NCBI GenBank assembly: GCA_009778485.1
Contig: WRJQ01000012.1
Span: 1 to 42,371, forward strand
Origin: Oscillospiraceae bacterium
Lineage (GTDB): Bacteria; Bacillota; Clostridia; Oscillospirales; Oscillospiraceae
Direction of reading: 5' to 3'
DNA length: 42,371 bases
Shown here piece after piece: positions 25,469 to 33,179 of the stretch. Position 1 is the first letter of the stretch. Each line of letters opens with the position of its first letter. The position numbers were made by a program, and so were the translations under genes. The notes under the pieces were generated by a model. The model was not told the DNA's origin. It saw only the letters and a program-made list of their open reading frames with translations, and made no database searches.

Positions 25469-26002
25469 CTATCTAAAATATGCCACGAGCGATGAAATAA
25501 AGTCTCCCAAGCCGCGAAGCGTGTTGCCATCGCTCCCGGGATCAATTATCTCCGCTTTGTCCTCAGTAATATTCTGTATCACGGATACCTGGCTTGCATC
25601 CGGCTTTGACATCCCGAGTACGTCCCTTGCGTAGCGTTCGACTTCTTTCATGTCGATAGCGCTCTCGTAGGCTATTTCCAGCATCTTCCCCTGCTCGGTG
25701 AGCCTTTCAAGCTGCGCCGTGAGGCGGACAGTTTCGCTGGCTACTTCATTATACTTAACCTGGGCCAGCACTACGAACACCATAAGCGCCGCTACGACGA
25801 CAGCGCCGCAGACAGAAAACAGCGATACTCCGCGCGCGGTTTGCGCCGCCTCAACAGCCGCAGCCGCCGGAGCCCTGCGAACTGCCGGCGCGCTCTCTTC
25901 CGGAGCCTCTACGCCGGGTTCGTCATATTCCGCTCCGATCGCGCCCGCGCCGTAAGGCGCGTACTCGCCATAATCCAGTACTCTTGCCGCTTCTGCCGCC
26001 AT
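25469..26002 (-). CDS. ftsL: FtsL-like division protein
   Basis: The 177-residue protein has an Ala/Glu-rich cytoplasmic part (1-58), one membrane helix (about 59-83), then a coiled coil (EVASETVRLTAQLERLTEQGKMLEIAYE) and the short RYARDVLGMSKPD segment typical of FtsL/DivIC proteins. These form the FtsQLB complex that activates FtsW and its PBP. The sequence is weakly conserved, so the name rests largely on topology and the place before the PBP gene. GGAGGGA precedes the ATG. The cytoplasmic part is longer than usual. Confidence 0.8.
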   Translation of the reverse strand: MAAEAARVLDYGEYAPYGAGAIGAEYDEPGVEAPEESAPAVRRAPAAAAVEAAQTARGVSLFSVCGAVVVAALMVFVVLAQVKYNEVASETVRLTAQLERLTEQGKMLEIAYESAIDMKEVERYARDVLGMSKPDASQVSVIQNITEDKAEIIDPGSDGNTLRGLGDFISSLVAYFR

Positions 26003-26049
26003 GGTGTCCCTCCGTTAGTGCATCTGGTGCTGTGTAACTAGTTTGCCAA

Positions 26050-26324
26050 GGGGGGCGGGATTCGAACTCGACACGCCTCTCACCGGCTATCTTTTGTACT
26101 TTTTTCTCCGTTTTCATTGCCTTGCGACAGCAAGGCTGCTTCAAACGAAGCAAAAATCCCTAAAATCTATCTCGGTGAGAGGTGCTTGCAGTTATCGCAA
26201 CGCGGTTTTTACCCATGCAATGACAAAGACCGCAGTTAATAATTTCTTTATTAGCAAGGGATTTGGCGAAGCAGGGGTGAAAACCGCTAAGCGATAACCG
26301 TATTGAGTTCGAATCCCGCCCCCC
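26050..26324. repeat. Structured 275-bp element with 20-bp inverted T-arm-like ends
   Basis: The 384-bp gap between ftsL and rsmH (26003-26386) holds no gene that I can support. Its core is bounded by a perfect 20-bp inverted repeat (26050-26069 and 26305-26324) containing GTTCGAATCCC, which resembles a tRNA T-arm and acceptor end. Inside are two side-by-side hairpins: 26076-26085 with 26173-26182 (10 bp), and 26191-26198 plus 26202-26209 with 26291-26298 plus 26280-26287 (8+8 bp). The whole could fold as a three-way junction. It may be a non-autonomous mobile element or a structured RNA processed from the operon mRNA. No complete tRNA cloverleaf fits. Confidence 0.7.
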
Positions 26325-26329
26325 TAGTA

Positions 26330-26373
26330 TTCAGTGCCACCTTAGTTCGGCCGTTACATCACCGAGGCACTGA
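26330..26373 (-). terminator. Hairpin after rsmH
   Basis: An 11-bp inverted repeat (26330-26340 with 26363-26373) with a 22-nt loop lies 14 bp after the rsmH stop. No U-run follows, so it is a doubtful terminator; it may belong to the adjoining structured element. Confidence 0.4.
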
Positions 26374-26386
26374 ATAGTTACATTTC

Positions 26387-27313
26387 CTACAACCGCTCTG
26401 CCACGCGCAACTTTGCGCTCCTTGCCCTCGGGTTCCGCTCGATCTCATCCTGAGCCGGCGTCACCGGTCTTTTGCCGATAAGCTTGAGCTTCGGCGTAAA
26501 CCCGCAGACGCATACCGGGAAATCTTTTGGGCATTTGCATCCATCCGCTCCGGAAAGAAAAGCTGCCTTAACGCGCTTGTCTTCGAGAGAGTGAAACGAT
26601 ATCACGCACAGCCTGCCGCCCCGCTTCAAGAGGTCCGGCGCCGCTTCGAGCATATCGTCAATCGCCCCGAGCTCGTCGTTCACAGCGATCCTGAGCGCCT
26701 GGAAGCATCTTTTCGACGGGTGCTGCTTCTCGCGCCTGGCTGCGGCGGGTATCGCCGCCAGTATCACCGAGTTCAGTTCATAGGTCGTGGCGATTGGCTT
26801 ACCCCCGCGCTTTGCCGCTATCGCTTCCGCTATGCGCCTTGAGTATCTCTCCTCGCCGTAGTCCGAGAAGACGCGCCGTAATTCATCAGCGCTCCATCCG
26901 TTTACTATCTCAAAGGCCGTCAAAGGCCCCGCATTATCCATCCTCATGTCGAGCGGAGCGTCGTGCATGTACGAGAACCCGCGTTTTGCGTTGTCCAGTT
27001 GCGCAGACGAGACGCCAAAGTCAAAGAGCATCCCGTCCACGTTGTCTATTCCCCGCTCGCCGAGTATCTCTTTAATATCTCTGAAGTTGCCGCGCACGCA
27101 TTCGACAAGGTTTCCAAACTCATGCAGCTCCGCGCGCGCCGCCTCTATGGCTGACTCGTCGCGGTCAATCGCAATCAGCCTGCCTGTACGGAGCCTCTTC
27201 GCTATCTCCCGCGCGTGTCCCGCATACCCCAGCGTCCCGTCCACATAGACGCCATCCGGCCTGACGGCCAGTGCTTCGGAGCATTCTCGCAGCAACACGG
27301 GCGTATGCTTCAT
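26387..27313 (-). CDS. rsmH: 16S rRNA m4C1402 methyltransferase RsmH
   Basis: The 308-residue protein begins KHTPVLLRECSEAL and has the SAM-binding loop YVDGTLGYAGHAREIA, MLFDFGVSSAQLD, RGFSYMHDAPLDMRMD, and the C-terminal ICFHSLEDKRVK-like segment (VISFHSLEDKRVKAAF). It methylates N4 of C1402 in the ribosomal P site. The gene follows mraZ as in most dcw clusters, with GAGGATG before the ATG. Confidence 0.96.
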   Translation of the reverse strand: MKHTPVLLRECSEALAVRPDGVYVDGTLGYAGHAREIAKRLRTGRLIAIDRDESAIEAARAELHEFGNLVECVRGNFRDIKEILGERGIDNVDGMLFDFGVSSAQLDNAKRGFSYMHDAPLDMRMDNAGPLTAFEIVNGWSADELRRVFSDYGEERYSRRIAEAIAAKRGGKPIATTYELNSVILAAIPAAARREKQHPSKRCFQALRIAVNDELGAIDDMLEAAPDLLKRGGRLCVISFHSLEDKRVKAAFLSGADGCKCPKDFPVCVCGFTPKLKLIGKRPVTPAQDEIERNPRARSAKLRVAERL

Positions 27314-27373
27314 TATATTTTCATCCTCAATGCCCGGCTGCCTGCAGGGTAAAATATGTCTTTACACAGGCTT

Positions 27374-27799
27374 CTAAATATCAAGCTCCTCGTACATCCG
27401 GTTTATATTCTCCGGAGCTTTTTCCTGTTCCTCGATAACCGTGTACGTCTCGGCGTCCCACAACTGGGCGGTATCGCCGACCCCCACGACGGTCACATTC
27501 TTTACCAGGCCCACCTCGTCGCGCAGCGACTGCGGGAGCAGTATCCTTCCCTGCGAGTCCGGCTCGCACCTGACCGCGTTGGCGAAAAGAGGCCTCGCCT
27601 GCTTCTGCTTGAATCTCGACATGCTGTTTATGTTTTCGAGGATCCTGTCCCACGCCGCGTTCGAGTACGCAGTGAGGCACCTCTCCGGAGAAAGGGTCAC
27701 GATGAACTCCTTGCCGAGTTCGTCGCGAAGGCGCGCGGGAATAAAGATGCGTCCCTTTGCATCAAGGGAGTGCTGGTATGTGCCGTACATACCCTGCAT
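27374..27799 (-). CDS. mraZ: Transcriptional regulator MraZ
   Basis: The 141-residue protein has two AbrB-like halves, each with the MraZ signature: DAKGRIFIPARLR near 13-25 and DSQGRILLPQSLR near 81-93. MraZ binds repeated sites upstream of its own operon and controls the dcw genes. It is the first gene of the minus-strand cluster, 75 nt after a consensus promoter. The ATG at 27799 has AAAGGCGGTG upstream; M4 is an alternative start. Confidence 0.95.
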   Translation of the reverse strand: MQGMYGTYQHSLDAKGRIFIPARLRDELGKEFIVTLSPERCLTAYSNAAWDRILENINSMSRFKQKQARPLFANAVRCEPDSQGRILLPQSLRDEVGLVKNVTVVGVGDTAQLWDAETYTVIEEQEKAPENINRMYEELDI

Positions 27800-27873
27800 C
27801 CGGATTCACCGCCTTTCGCCACATTGATGGGAATATGCAACACTTCGCTCCACTATTCACCACCACGCTCCCC

Positions 27874-27903
27874 ATTATAAACGCGGCAAAAACGAGTTGT
27901 CAA
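27874..27903 (-). promoter_or_regulatory. Consensus promoter of the mraZ-led dcw operon
   Basis: The minus strand has an exact TTGACA (27903-27898) and exact TATAAT (27879-27874) with an 18-bp spacer. This is the best sigma-A-type promoter in the window and drives mraZ and the genes behind it. Several TGGTGG-like bases between it and mraZ could be MraZ binding boxes but were not resolved. Confidence 0.85.
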
Positions 27904-27983
27904 TAGGTAAATGCAAAAAAAAAAGAAAAATCTTCGCGCGATGTAACTATTCACGGGGTATCATAAAAACAACCAAAAGGCCT

Positions 27984-28085
27984 CGTCATTGCGGACTTGA
28001 TCCGCAATCCCCCTCGGATAGGAGCATTACTCAGGGGATTGCGGCTCCCCGGGTCTAGCCCGGGGCAGGCTCGGCCGCAATGACG
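27984..28085. repeat. GC-rich palindromic repeat element, 102 bp
   Basis: The ends CGTCATTGCGG (27984-27994) and CCGCAATGACG (28075-28085) are perfect inverses. Inside, 28002-28012 pairs with 28034-28044 (11 bp), and 28047-28053 with 28059-28065 (7 bp). This resembles the CGTCATTGCG-type interspersed palindromes found in many bacterial genomes. It occupies the 387-bp gap between mraZ and the phosphatase gene, which otherwise holds the two promoters. Confidence 0.8.
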
Positions 28086-28102
28086 GGTACGGCGAGAACA
28101 TT

Positions 28103-28157
28103 TTACCCTTTTATTACACTTTACTGATTATAAACTTTACATACTCTTTTCTATAGT
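28103..28157 (+). promoter_or_regulatory. Possible Pho box and -10 for the phosphate genes
   Basis: TTACCC (28103), TTACAC (28114), a weak unit at 28125 and TTTACA (28136) recur every 11 bp, like the PhoP-binding repeats of Bacillus. A TATAGT at 28152-28157 could be the -10, with no good -35, as is usual for activator-dependent Pho promoters. Inference from spacing and from the downstream genes. Confidence 0.4.
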
Positions 28158-28186
28158 GGGTATGTAAATTTTTAAGGAGGGTACAC

Positions 28187-29833
28187 ATGAGAAGAAAACG
28201 AATACTTGCGATCATCCTTGCGCTGGTTCTGAGCCTGTCGCTCTCGATCACAGCCTCGGCAGCTACGCTGTCCGATATGCTGCAGCCCAACGACGGCATC
28301 AAGAACATCATAGTGATGGTCCCCGACGGCATGAGCATCGCCAACCTCACGCTCACGCGCTGGTACAACGCCTACGACGAGGCTACCGGCAAAATCGACC
28401 CGGACTGCAAAATGGCGCTTGACGAAATGGCCAGCGGCCTGGTACGCAACTGGTGGATCGCCCCGGACGGCACGATCGGCGCAATCACGGACTCTGCCCC
28501 GGCCGCGACCGCGATGGGCACCGGCGTAAAAAGCAACAACAAATTCCTCGGCGTCGATGAAAACAGCGTCCCGGTCGCCTCGATCCTGGAAGCCGCAAAA
28601 CTTGCCGGCAAGTCCACCGGCGTCGTCGCGACCTCACAGGTGATGCACGCCACTCCGGCCGGCTGGACATCCCATTACCCGGACCGCAGCCAGGAGGAGA
28701 TTATCGCCGAACAGCAGGTATACAACAACGTCGACGTCGTATTTGGCGCGGGCTGGAACCGCCTGGCCGGCCGCGCAGACAACGAGAACCTTATTAGCGT
28801 GCTCAAGTCGGGAGGCTACAACTACGTCACTACGGCAGAGCAGCTGGAAGGCCTGACCGGCAAAACCTGGGGTATGTTCGCCTCTGCTTCCAACAGCGCC
28901 ATGCGCTACGAGATGGACCGCCTCGAACTCAAACCGGAGGAACCGTCCCTGGCAGAAATGACGACTGCCGCCCTGAACATCCTGTCGCAGAACCCCAACG
29001 GCTTCTATGTAATGATTGAAGGCTCGAAGGTCGACTGGGCCAACCATGCCAACGACCCGATTGGCGTGATCTCAGACGTAAACGCCTTTGACGATGCAGT
29101 CAGAGTAGCTCTCGACTTCGCAAAGAGCGATGGCCAGACCATGGTGATAGCCGTCACCGACCACGGCTGCGGCGGAATCACAATCGGCGACGACGGCACA
29201 TCCGTAGGCTATGACAGCGCGCCCGTCACTCGCTTCATCGAGCCGCTGTACAAAGCCAAGCTGACCGGTGAAGGGATCGAAGACAAGTTTGACGAAGATA
29301 GGACGAACATAGTCGAAGTCATGTCCGAGTGGTACGGTATCGACGACCTGACCGAAGACGAGATCGCCGAGATTAAAGAGTATCCGGCAGGCAGCATGAA
29401 TTACTGCGTCGGCCCGATGATCTCAAAACGCGCGAACATCGGCTGGACGACCACAGGCCACACCGGCGAGGATCTCATACTATTCACCTACCTGCCGGGC
29501 GACGACCGCATCACAGGCACCATCGATAACACAGATCTAGCGAACATCGCGGCCGCTGTGTGGGGCATCGACCTGGGCGAAGTGAGCAAACAGCTCTACA
29601 ACGACGCCGAAGCCGCATTCAAGGCCAATGGCGCCGCCGTGGAGATCAACAAGGACAACCCCAACAACCCCGTGATGATCGTGACAAAAGGCAGCACGAC
29701 CATGACAATCCCCGAGAGCAAAAACTATGTGATCCTGAACGGGGACATCATTGAGTCCATGGGCGTCAACGTCTACATACGCACGACAGAGAAGTTCTAT
29801 ATCGCGCAGAACATCATCGAACTAATACCATAA
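28187..29833 (+). CDS. phoA: Secreted alkaline phosphatase
   Basis: The protein has 548 residues. A signal peptide covers about 1-25 (ending ASA-A). The metal and active-site pattern of PhoA-type enzymes follows: VPDGMS (D47), TDSAPAATAMGTG with nucleophile Ser103, HATPAGWTSHYPDR, TDHGCGGI and TTGHTGEDL. It releases phosphate from organic monoesters outside the cell using zinc and magnesium. About 80 residues after the catalytic domain form a small extra C-terminal part of unknown role. An AAGGAGGG site precedes the ATG. It is followed after 18 bp by a phosphate-binding protein gene, giving a scavenging unit. Confidence 0.93.
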   Translation: MRRKRILAIILALVLSLSLSITASAATLSDMLQPNDGIKNIIVMVPDGMSIANLTLTRWYNAYDEATGKIDPDCKMALDEMASGLVRNWWIAPDGTIGAITDSAPAATAMGTGVKSNNKFLGVDENSVPVASILEAAKLAGKSTGVVATSQVMHATPAGWTSHYPDRSQEEIIAEQQVYNNVDVVFGAGWNRLAGRADNENLISVLKSGGYNYVTTAEQLEGLTGKTWGMFASASNSAMRYEMDRLELKPEEPSLAEMTTAALNILSQNPNGFYVMIEGSKVDWANHANDPIGVISDVNAFDDAVRVALDFAKSDGQTMVIAVTDHGCGGITIGDDGTSVGYDSAPVTRFIEPLYKAKLTGEGIEDKFDEDRTNIVEVMSEWYGIDDLTEDEIAEIKEYPAGSMNYCVGPMISKRANIGWTTTGHTGEDLILFTYLPGDDRITGTIDNTDLANIAAAVWGIDLGEVSKQLYNDAEAAFKANGAAVEINKDNPNNPVMIVTKGSTTMTIPESKNYVILNGDIIESMGVNVYIRTTEKFYIAQNIIELIP

Positions 29834-29851
29834 TAAGGAGAGATACTACTG

Positions 29852-31027
29852 ATGAAATCACTGAAGAAACTCTTGACGGCAGCCATGGCTCTCATGCTGA
29901 TCGTCGCCCTGATCCCCGCTATCCCGGCCAGCGCCGCCGACATCAAGCTCATCATCGACGGCATCGAAGTCAAAACGACCGTCCCGCCCTTCGTAGAGGG
30001 TGGCACAACCTTCGTCCCGCTGCGGGCCGCCACCGAGTTCCTGGGCGCGGAAGTCTCCTGGAACGGCACGAGCCGGCAGGCCACGATTAAGACAGCGGGC
30101 TACGTCGTTGTCTTCACAATCGGCAGCCGCGACTTCACGGTCAACGGCGTGCGTAAGACCTCGGTCCAGGCAGCCCAGCTCAAGAACGGCAGCACCATGA
30201 TCCCCATACGCGCCCTGAGCGAGGCGATCGGCGCCGACGTCAGCTACTCGGCAACGCCGACGCCCACAGCCACTATAAAGTACTTCACCAACATGAAAGG
30301 CAACGTCGTAGTCACAGGCTCGACTACTGTCCAGCCCATCATGCAGGCGGCTGCCGACTACCTGATTGGCAAGAACACCGGCCTGTCTATCTCAGTGGCC
30401 GGCGGAGGGTCGGGCACCGGCAAGAACGACACAAAGAGCGGCTCGAACAACATCGGCATGTCAAGCAGCGCCATGTCGGCAGACGACATGAGAGAGCTTG
30501 ACGCCTTCATCGTCGCCAAGGACGCGGTCGCTATCATCGTCCACCCCAGCAACCCGGTAAAGGGTCTGACCAAGCAGCAAGCCATCGACATCTTCACAGG
30601 GAAAATCAAGAACTGGAAAGACGTCGGCGGCAATAACGCCCCCATCCTGGTTCAGACGCGCGAGGCCGGCTCGGGCACCCTCGACACGGTCCAGTCGCTT
30701 CTGCTGGGCAGCGGCAACTCCATCGTGACAACCGCGACGCCGCACTCTTCCTCGGGTCTGCTGCTCAACGCGGTAGCCGGCAATGCCAACGCGATCGGCT
30801 ACGACTCAATCGGCTACCTCAACAACACCGTCAAGGCGCTCACGCTTGACAACGTCACGCCCAGCCGCGCAACTGTCCAGAACGGCGCATACGCGATCAG
30901 CCGCGACCTGTGGGTCTTTACCAAGGGCCGCCCGACCGGCGTATATGCCATGCTGATAGATTTCCTGCGCAGCGACTATTGCCAAAACAACATCACGGTG
31001 CCTGCGGGCTACGTCGCAATCCGATAA
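29852..31027 (+). CDS. pstS: Phosphate-binding protein PstS fused to a copper-amine-oxidase-N-like domain
   Basis: The 391-residue protein has a signal peptide (1-29, cleavage near ASA-A) with no lipobox cysteine. Residues 32-140 are a copper amine oxidase N-terminal-like (stalk) domain, with IDGIEVKTTVPPFVEGGTTFVPLRA and a second MIPIRALSEAIGADVSYS unit. Residues 150-391 are a PstS-type phosphate-binding domain: VVVTGSTTVQPI, AGGGSGTGKND, IFTGKIKNWKDVGG and REAGSGTLDTV. PstS in Bacillota is normally a lipoprotein; here the extra domain may anchor it to the wall or surface instead. It lies directly after the phosphatase and before pstCAB. Confidence 0.9.
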   Translation: MKSLKKLLTAAMALMLIVALIPAIPASAADIKLIIDGIEVKTTVPPFVEGGTTFVPLRAATEFLGAEVSWNGTSRQATIKTAGYVVVFTIGSRDFTVNGVRKTSVQAAQLKNGSTMIPIRALSEAIGADVSYSATPTPTATIKYFTNMKGNVVVTGSTTVQPIMQAAADYLIGKNTGLSISVAGGGSGTGKNDTKSGSNNIGMSSSAMSADDMRELDAFIVAKDAVAIIVHPSNPVKGLTKQQAIDIFTGKIKNWKDVGGNNAPILVQTREAGSGTLDTVQSLLLGSGNSIVTTATPHSSSGLLLNAVAGNANAIGYDSIGYLNNTVKALTLDNVTPSRATVQNGAYAISRDLWVFTKGRPTGVYAMLIDFLRSDYCQNNITVPAGYVAIR

Positions 31028-31036
31028 CGCAAACGA

Positions 31037-31076
31037 GCTGCACCTAGGAGCCTTGTCCAAGGCTCCTAGGTGCAGC
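31037..31076 (+). terminator. 18-bp hairpin between pstS and pstC
   Basis: A perfect 18-bp stem (31037-31054 with 31059-31076) and 4-nt loop begins 9 bp after the pstS stop. No U-run follows, so it probably acts as a partial terminator or an mRNA 3'-protecting hairpin that lets the binding protein be made in excess of the membrane subunits. Confidence 0.7.
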
Positions 31077-31141
31077 CTTAGTACCTTACAGGCAAACTAA
31101 CACAATAAAAAACACGAAACTACGTAACCCTCGTCTATATT

Positions 31142-31157
31142 CTGACTCCTGACTCCT
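31142..31157. repeat. Short TGACTCC tandem repeat
   Basis: Two adjacent TGACTCC heptamers lie in the pstS-pstC gap, followed by a partial third copy. This is a small simple repeat with no evident function. Confidence 0.5.
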
Positions 31158-31218
31158 GAATTCTGGCATTGTACATTGGGTTGGGGGTGCAGCCCACCTT
31201 AGGAGGATAGGCTCGCAC

Positions 31219-32184
31219 ATGAGCAAGAAAATCAAGGAACTCCTGCCGGAGTACTCAGTAAAGATGCTATCGGCTGCCACAATCATAGCCATTGTGCTGA
31301 TCTTCTACTTTGTCATCAGCAAGGCCATGCCGGTCATCAAGGCCAGCGGTTTTGGCCTTCTGACTAAAACCGGCTTCGACCAGCAGATCAGGGAAGGTTT
31401 TGCCTCGTCAGCAGACGACCCCATGCTGACATTCGGGATGCTGGCGCCAATAATCGGCACTCTCCTATCGACGCTGCTCGCCCTGCTGGCCGCCGGTGTG
31501 CTGGCAATAGGCGCGGCAGCCGTTATATGCGAAATGGCGCCCCGGGGCCTGGCCACCGTGCTGACGGCCATTGTGCGCTTGTTGGCGTCTATCCCATCGG
31601 TGGTTTTCGGCCTGATAGGCGTCATAGCGGTGGTACCCCTGGTAGAGAAGCTCTTCATAACTGTCGACATGCAGATCGACTATCTGGAGTTCTTCCAGAT
31701 GACGGGCCGGAATATGCTCTCAAGCGCAATAGTGCTGACTTTTATGATCGTACCGACCATCATATCACTATCTATCGACGCAATCCGCGCCGTCCCGAAC
31801 AGCAGGCGCGAGATCGGGTACGCATTCGGCATGAGCCGCTTCCGCGTTATCTGGAAGATCGTGCTGCCCTCCGCCCGCTCCGGCATCGTGGCGGGCATGA
31901 TTTTGGGAGCGGGCCGCGGGATTGGCGAGTCCATAGCGGTCTCCATGGTCTGCGGCGGCACCGCATACATCCCCAATATACTGCATGGGTTCGCCGCAAT
32001 GCTCTCGCCTATCCTGCCGCTATCGTCAGCTATCATCAACAAGAGCGAGGCAATGAGCTCGCCGGCTGTCGAGAGCGCGCTGTTCGCCTGCGGGGCGATC
32101 CTTCTGCTGATGGGAGCTATCCTCTCGGCGCTGGCGCGACTGATCGAGAGGCGCATGAGAAGGAGGGCGGGGTATGCAGACTGA
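31219..32184 (+). CDS. pstC: Phosphate ABC transporter permease PstC
   Basis: The 321-residue protein has about six membrane helices and the ABC permease loop EIGYAFGMSRFRVIWKIVLPSARSGIVAGMILGAGRGIGES, which contacts PstB. RLLASIPSVVFGLIGV is the PstC-type motif. With PstA it forms the phosphate channel in the membrane. AGGAGG lies 12 nt before the ATG, a little far. Its 3' end overlaps pstA by 11 nt. Confidence 0.93.
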   Translation: MSKKIKELLPEYSVKMLSAATIIAIVLIFYFVISKAMPVIKASGFGLLTKTGFDQQIREGFASSADDPMLTFGMLAPIIGTLLSTLLALLAAGVLAIGAAAVICEMAPRGLATVLTAIVRLLASIPSVVFGLIGVIAVVPLVEKLFITVDMQIDYLEFFQMTGRNMLSSAIVLTFMIVPTIISLSIDAIRAVPNSRREIGYAFGMSRFRVIWKIVLPSARSGIVAGMILGAGRGIGESIAVSMVCGGTAYIPNILHGFAAMLSPILPLSSAIINKSEAMSSPAVESALFACGAILLLMGAILSALARLIERRMRRRAGYAD

Positions 32185-33178
32185 AACGAAAACCCGGGTT
32201 CCGGAGATGCATATCGGAGGCAGGCTGACAAGGCACAGAAGCCGCGCCTTTTCCTCTCGCGCCGGGACTGCGTACTGCGTTGTCGCCCTGTTGATGGTTG
32301 TCAGCGTGTGTCTGTTCATTATCGTCAATGTCGTATCTGAGGGCGCCGGCGTAGTGTCCATGGACTTCCTGCTCAGCCCTCCCAATGCTTCTGCGATGAA
32401 CGCCGAGGCCGGAGGCATCATCACGCCCCTCTTCGGCACCGTCGCGCTGACAGCTCTTGGGACCCTGGTCGCCTTCCCCTTCTCGCTTGCGACGGCTATC
32501 TTTCTGTGCTTCTACACGAAGAAAAACTGGTTCACAAGCGCAATCCGCTACTCGATCGACATTCTTTCCGGCGTGCCGACCGTCGTCATCGGGCTGTTCT
32601 CGCTGGCCATATTCACCAATCCGGCGCTTGTCTTCCTATCCACGCCGGTCGAGAACATGGATGGCGTCGTGGTCAAGGCGTTCGGCCGCTCGTTCCTTGT
32701 GGCAAGCATCGCTATGGCAATCATGGTGCTGCCCTTTATAATAAAGTCGATGGAGGAGGCCTTGCGCTCCGTGCCAATACCATACATTGAAGGTTCGTAC
32801 GCGCTCGGGGCTTCGAAATGGCGCACAATAAATAAAATAGCCATCAAGTCGTCCATACCCGGACTGGTGACCGGCGTCGTCCTCGGAATGGGGCGCATTG
32901 TAGGCGACACAGCTATCGTCTGGCTGGCTCTCGGCGGCTCAATACGCATGCCCGGGCCGCGCCCGTGGTACTGGCCGCCGAACTGGCTGGCCACCTTGAG
33001 AAACAGCGGCGCGACCTTGACCAGCTATATTTACTACACCTCCCCCGCCGGGGAGGGCAACAACTTTACAGTCGCGTTCGGCGCGTCGCTCGTGCTGATG
33101 GCCCTCATAATCGTCCTCAATGCCGTCACCGCCCTGATCGGATACCTGGCAGGGCGCAATACGAGGGAGGAGGTGTGA
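32174..33178 (+). CDS. pstA: Phosphate ABC transporter permease PstA
   Basis: The 334-residue protein has a longer cytoplasmic N-terminus, about six helices, the SIDILSGVPTVVIGLFSL segment and the EAL..GSYALGASKWRTINKI coupling loop with GMGRIVGDTAIVWLALGG. It pairs with PstC. An AGGAGGGCGG ribosome binding site lies inside the end of pstC. The insertion with GPRPWYWPPNW near the last outer loop is also seen in other Clostridial PstA proteins as far as I recall. Confidence 0.92.
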   Translation: MQTETKTRVPEMHIGGRLTRHRSRAFSSRAGTAYCVVALLMVVSVCLFIIVNVVSEGAGVVSMDFLLSPPNASAMNAEAGGIITPLFGTVALTALGTLVAFPFSLATAIFLCFYTKKNWFTSAIRYSIDILSGVPTVVIGLFSLAIFTNPALVFLSTPVENMDGVVVKAFGRSFLVASIAMAIMVLPFIIKSMEEALRSVPIPYIEGSYALGASKWRTINKIAIKSSIPGLVTGVVLGMGRIVGDTAIVWLALGGSIRMPGPRPWYWPPNWLATLRNSGATLTSYIYYTSPAGEGNNFTVAFGASLVLMALIIVLNAVTALIGYLAGRNTREEV

Positions 33179-33179
33179 G

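Noticed and set aside
26043-26297. 84-residue open reading frame inside the structured element
   Set aside because: It runs antisense to the operon, is explained by the inverted repeats, and shows no recognisable domain or ribosome binding site.
26042-26330. tRNA gene(s) suggested by GTTCGAATCCC at both ends
   Set aside because: The T-stem does not pair properly in either copy, no D-arm, anticodon arm or matching acceptor could be drawn, and the two copies are perfect inverses of one another, which fits an inverted repeat better.
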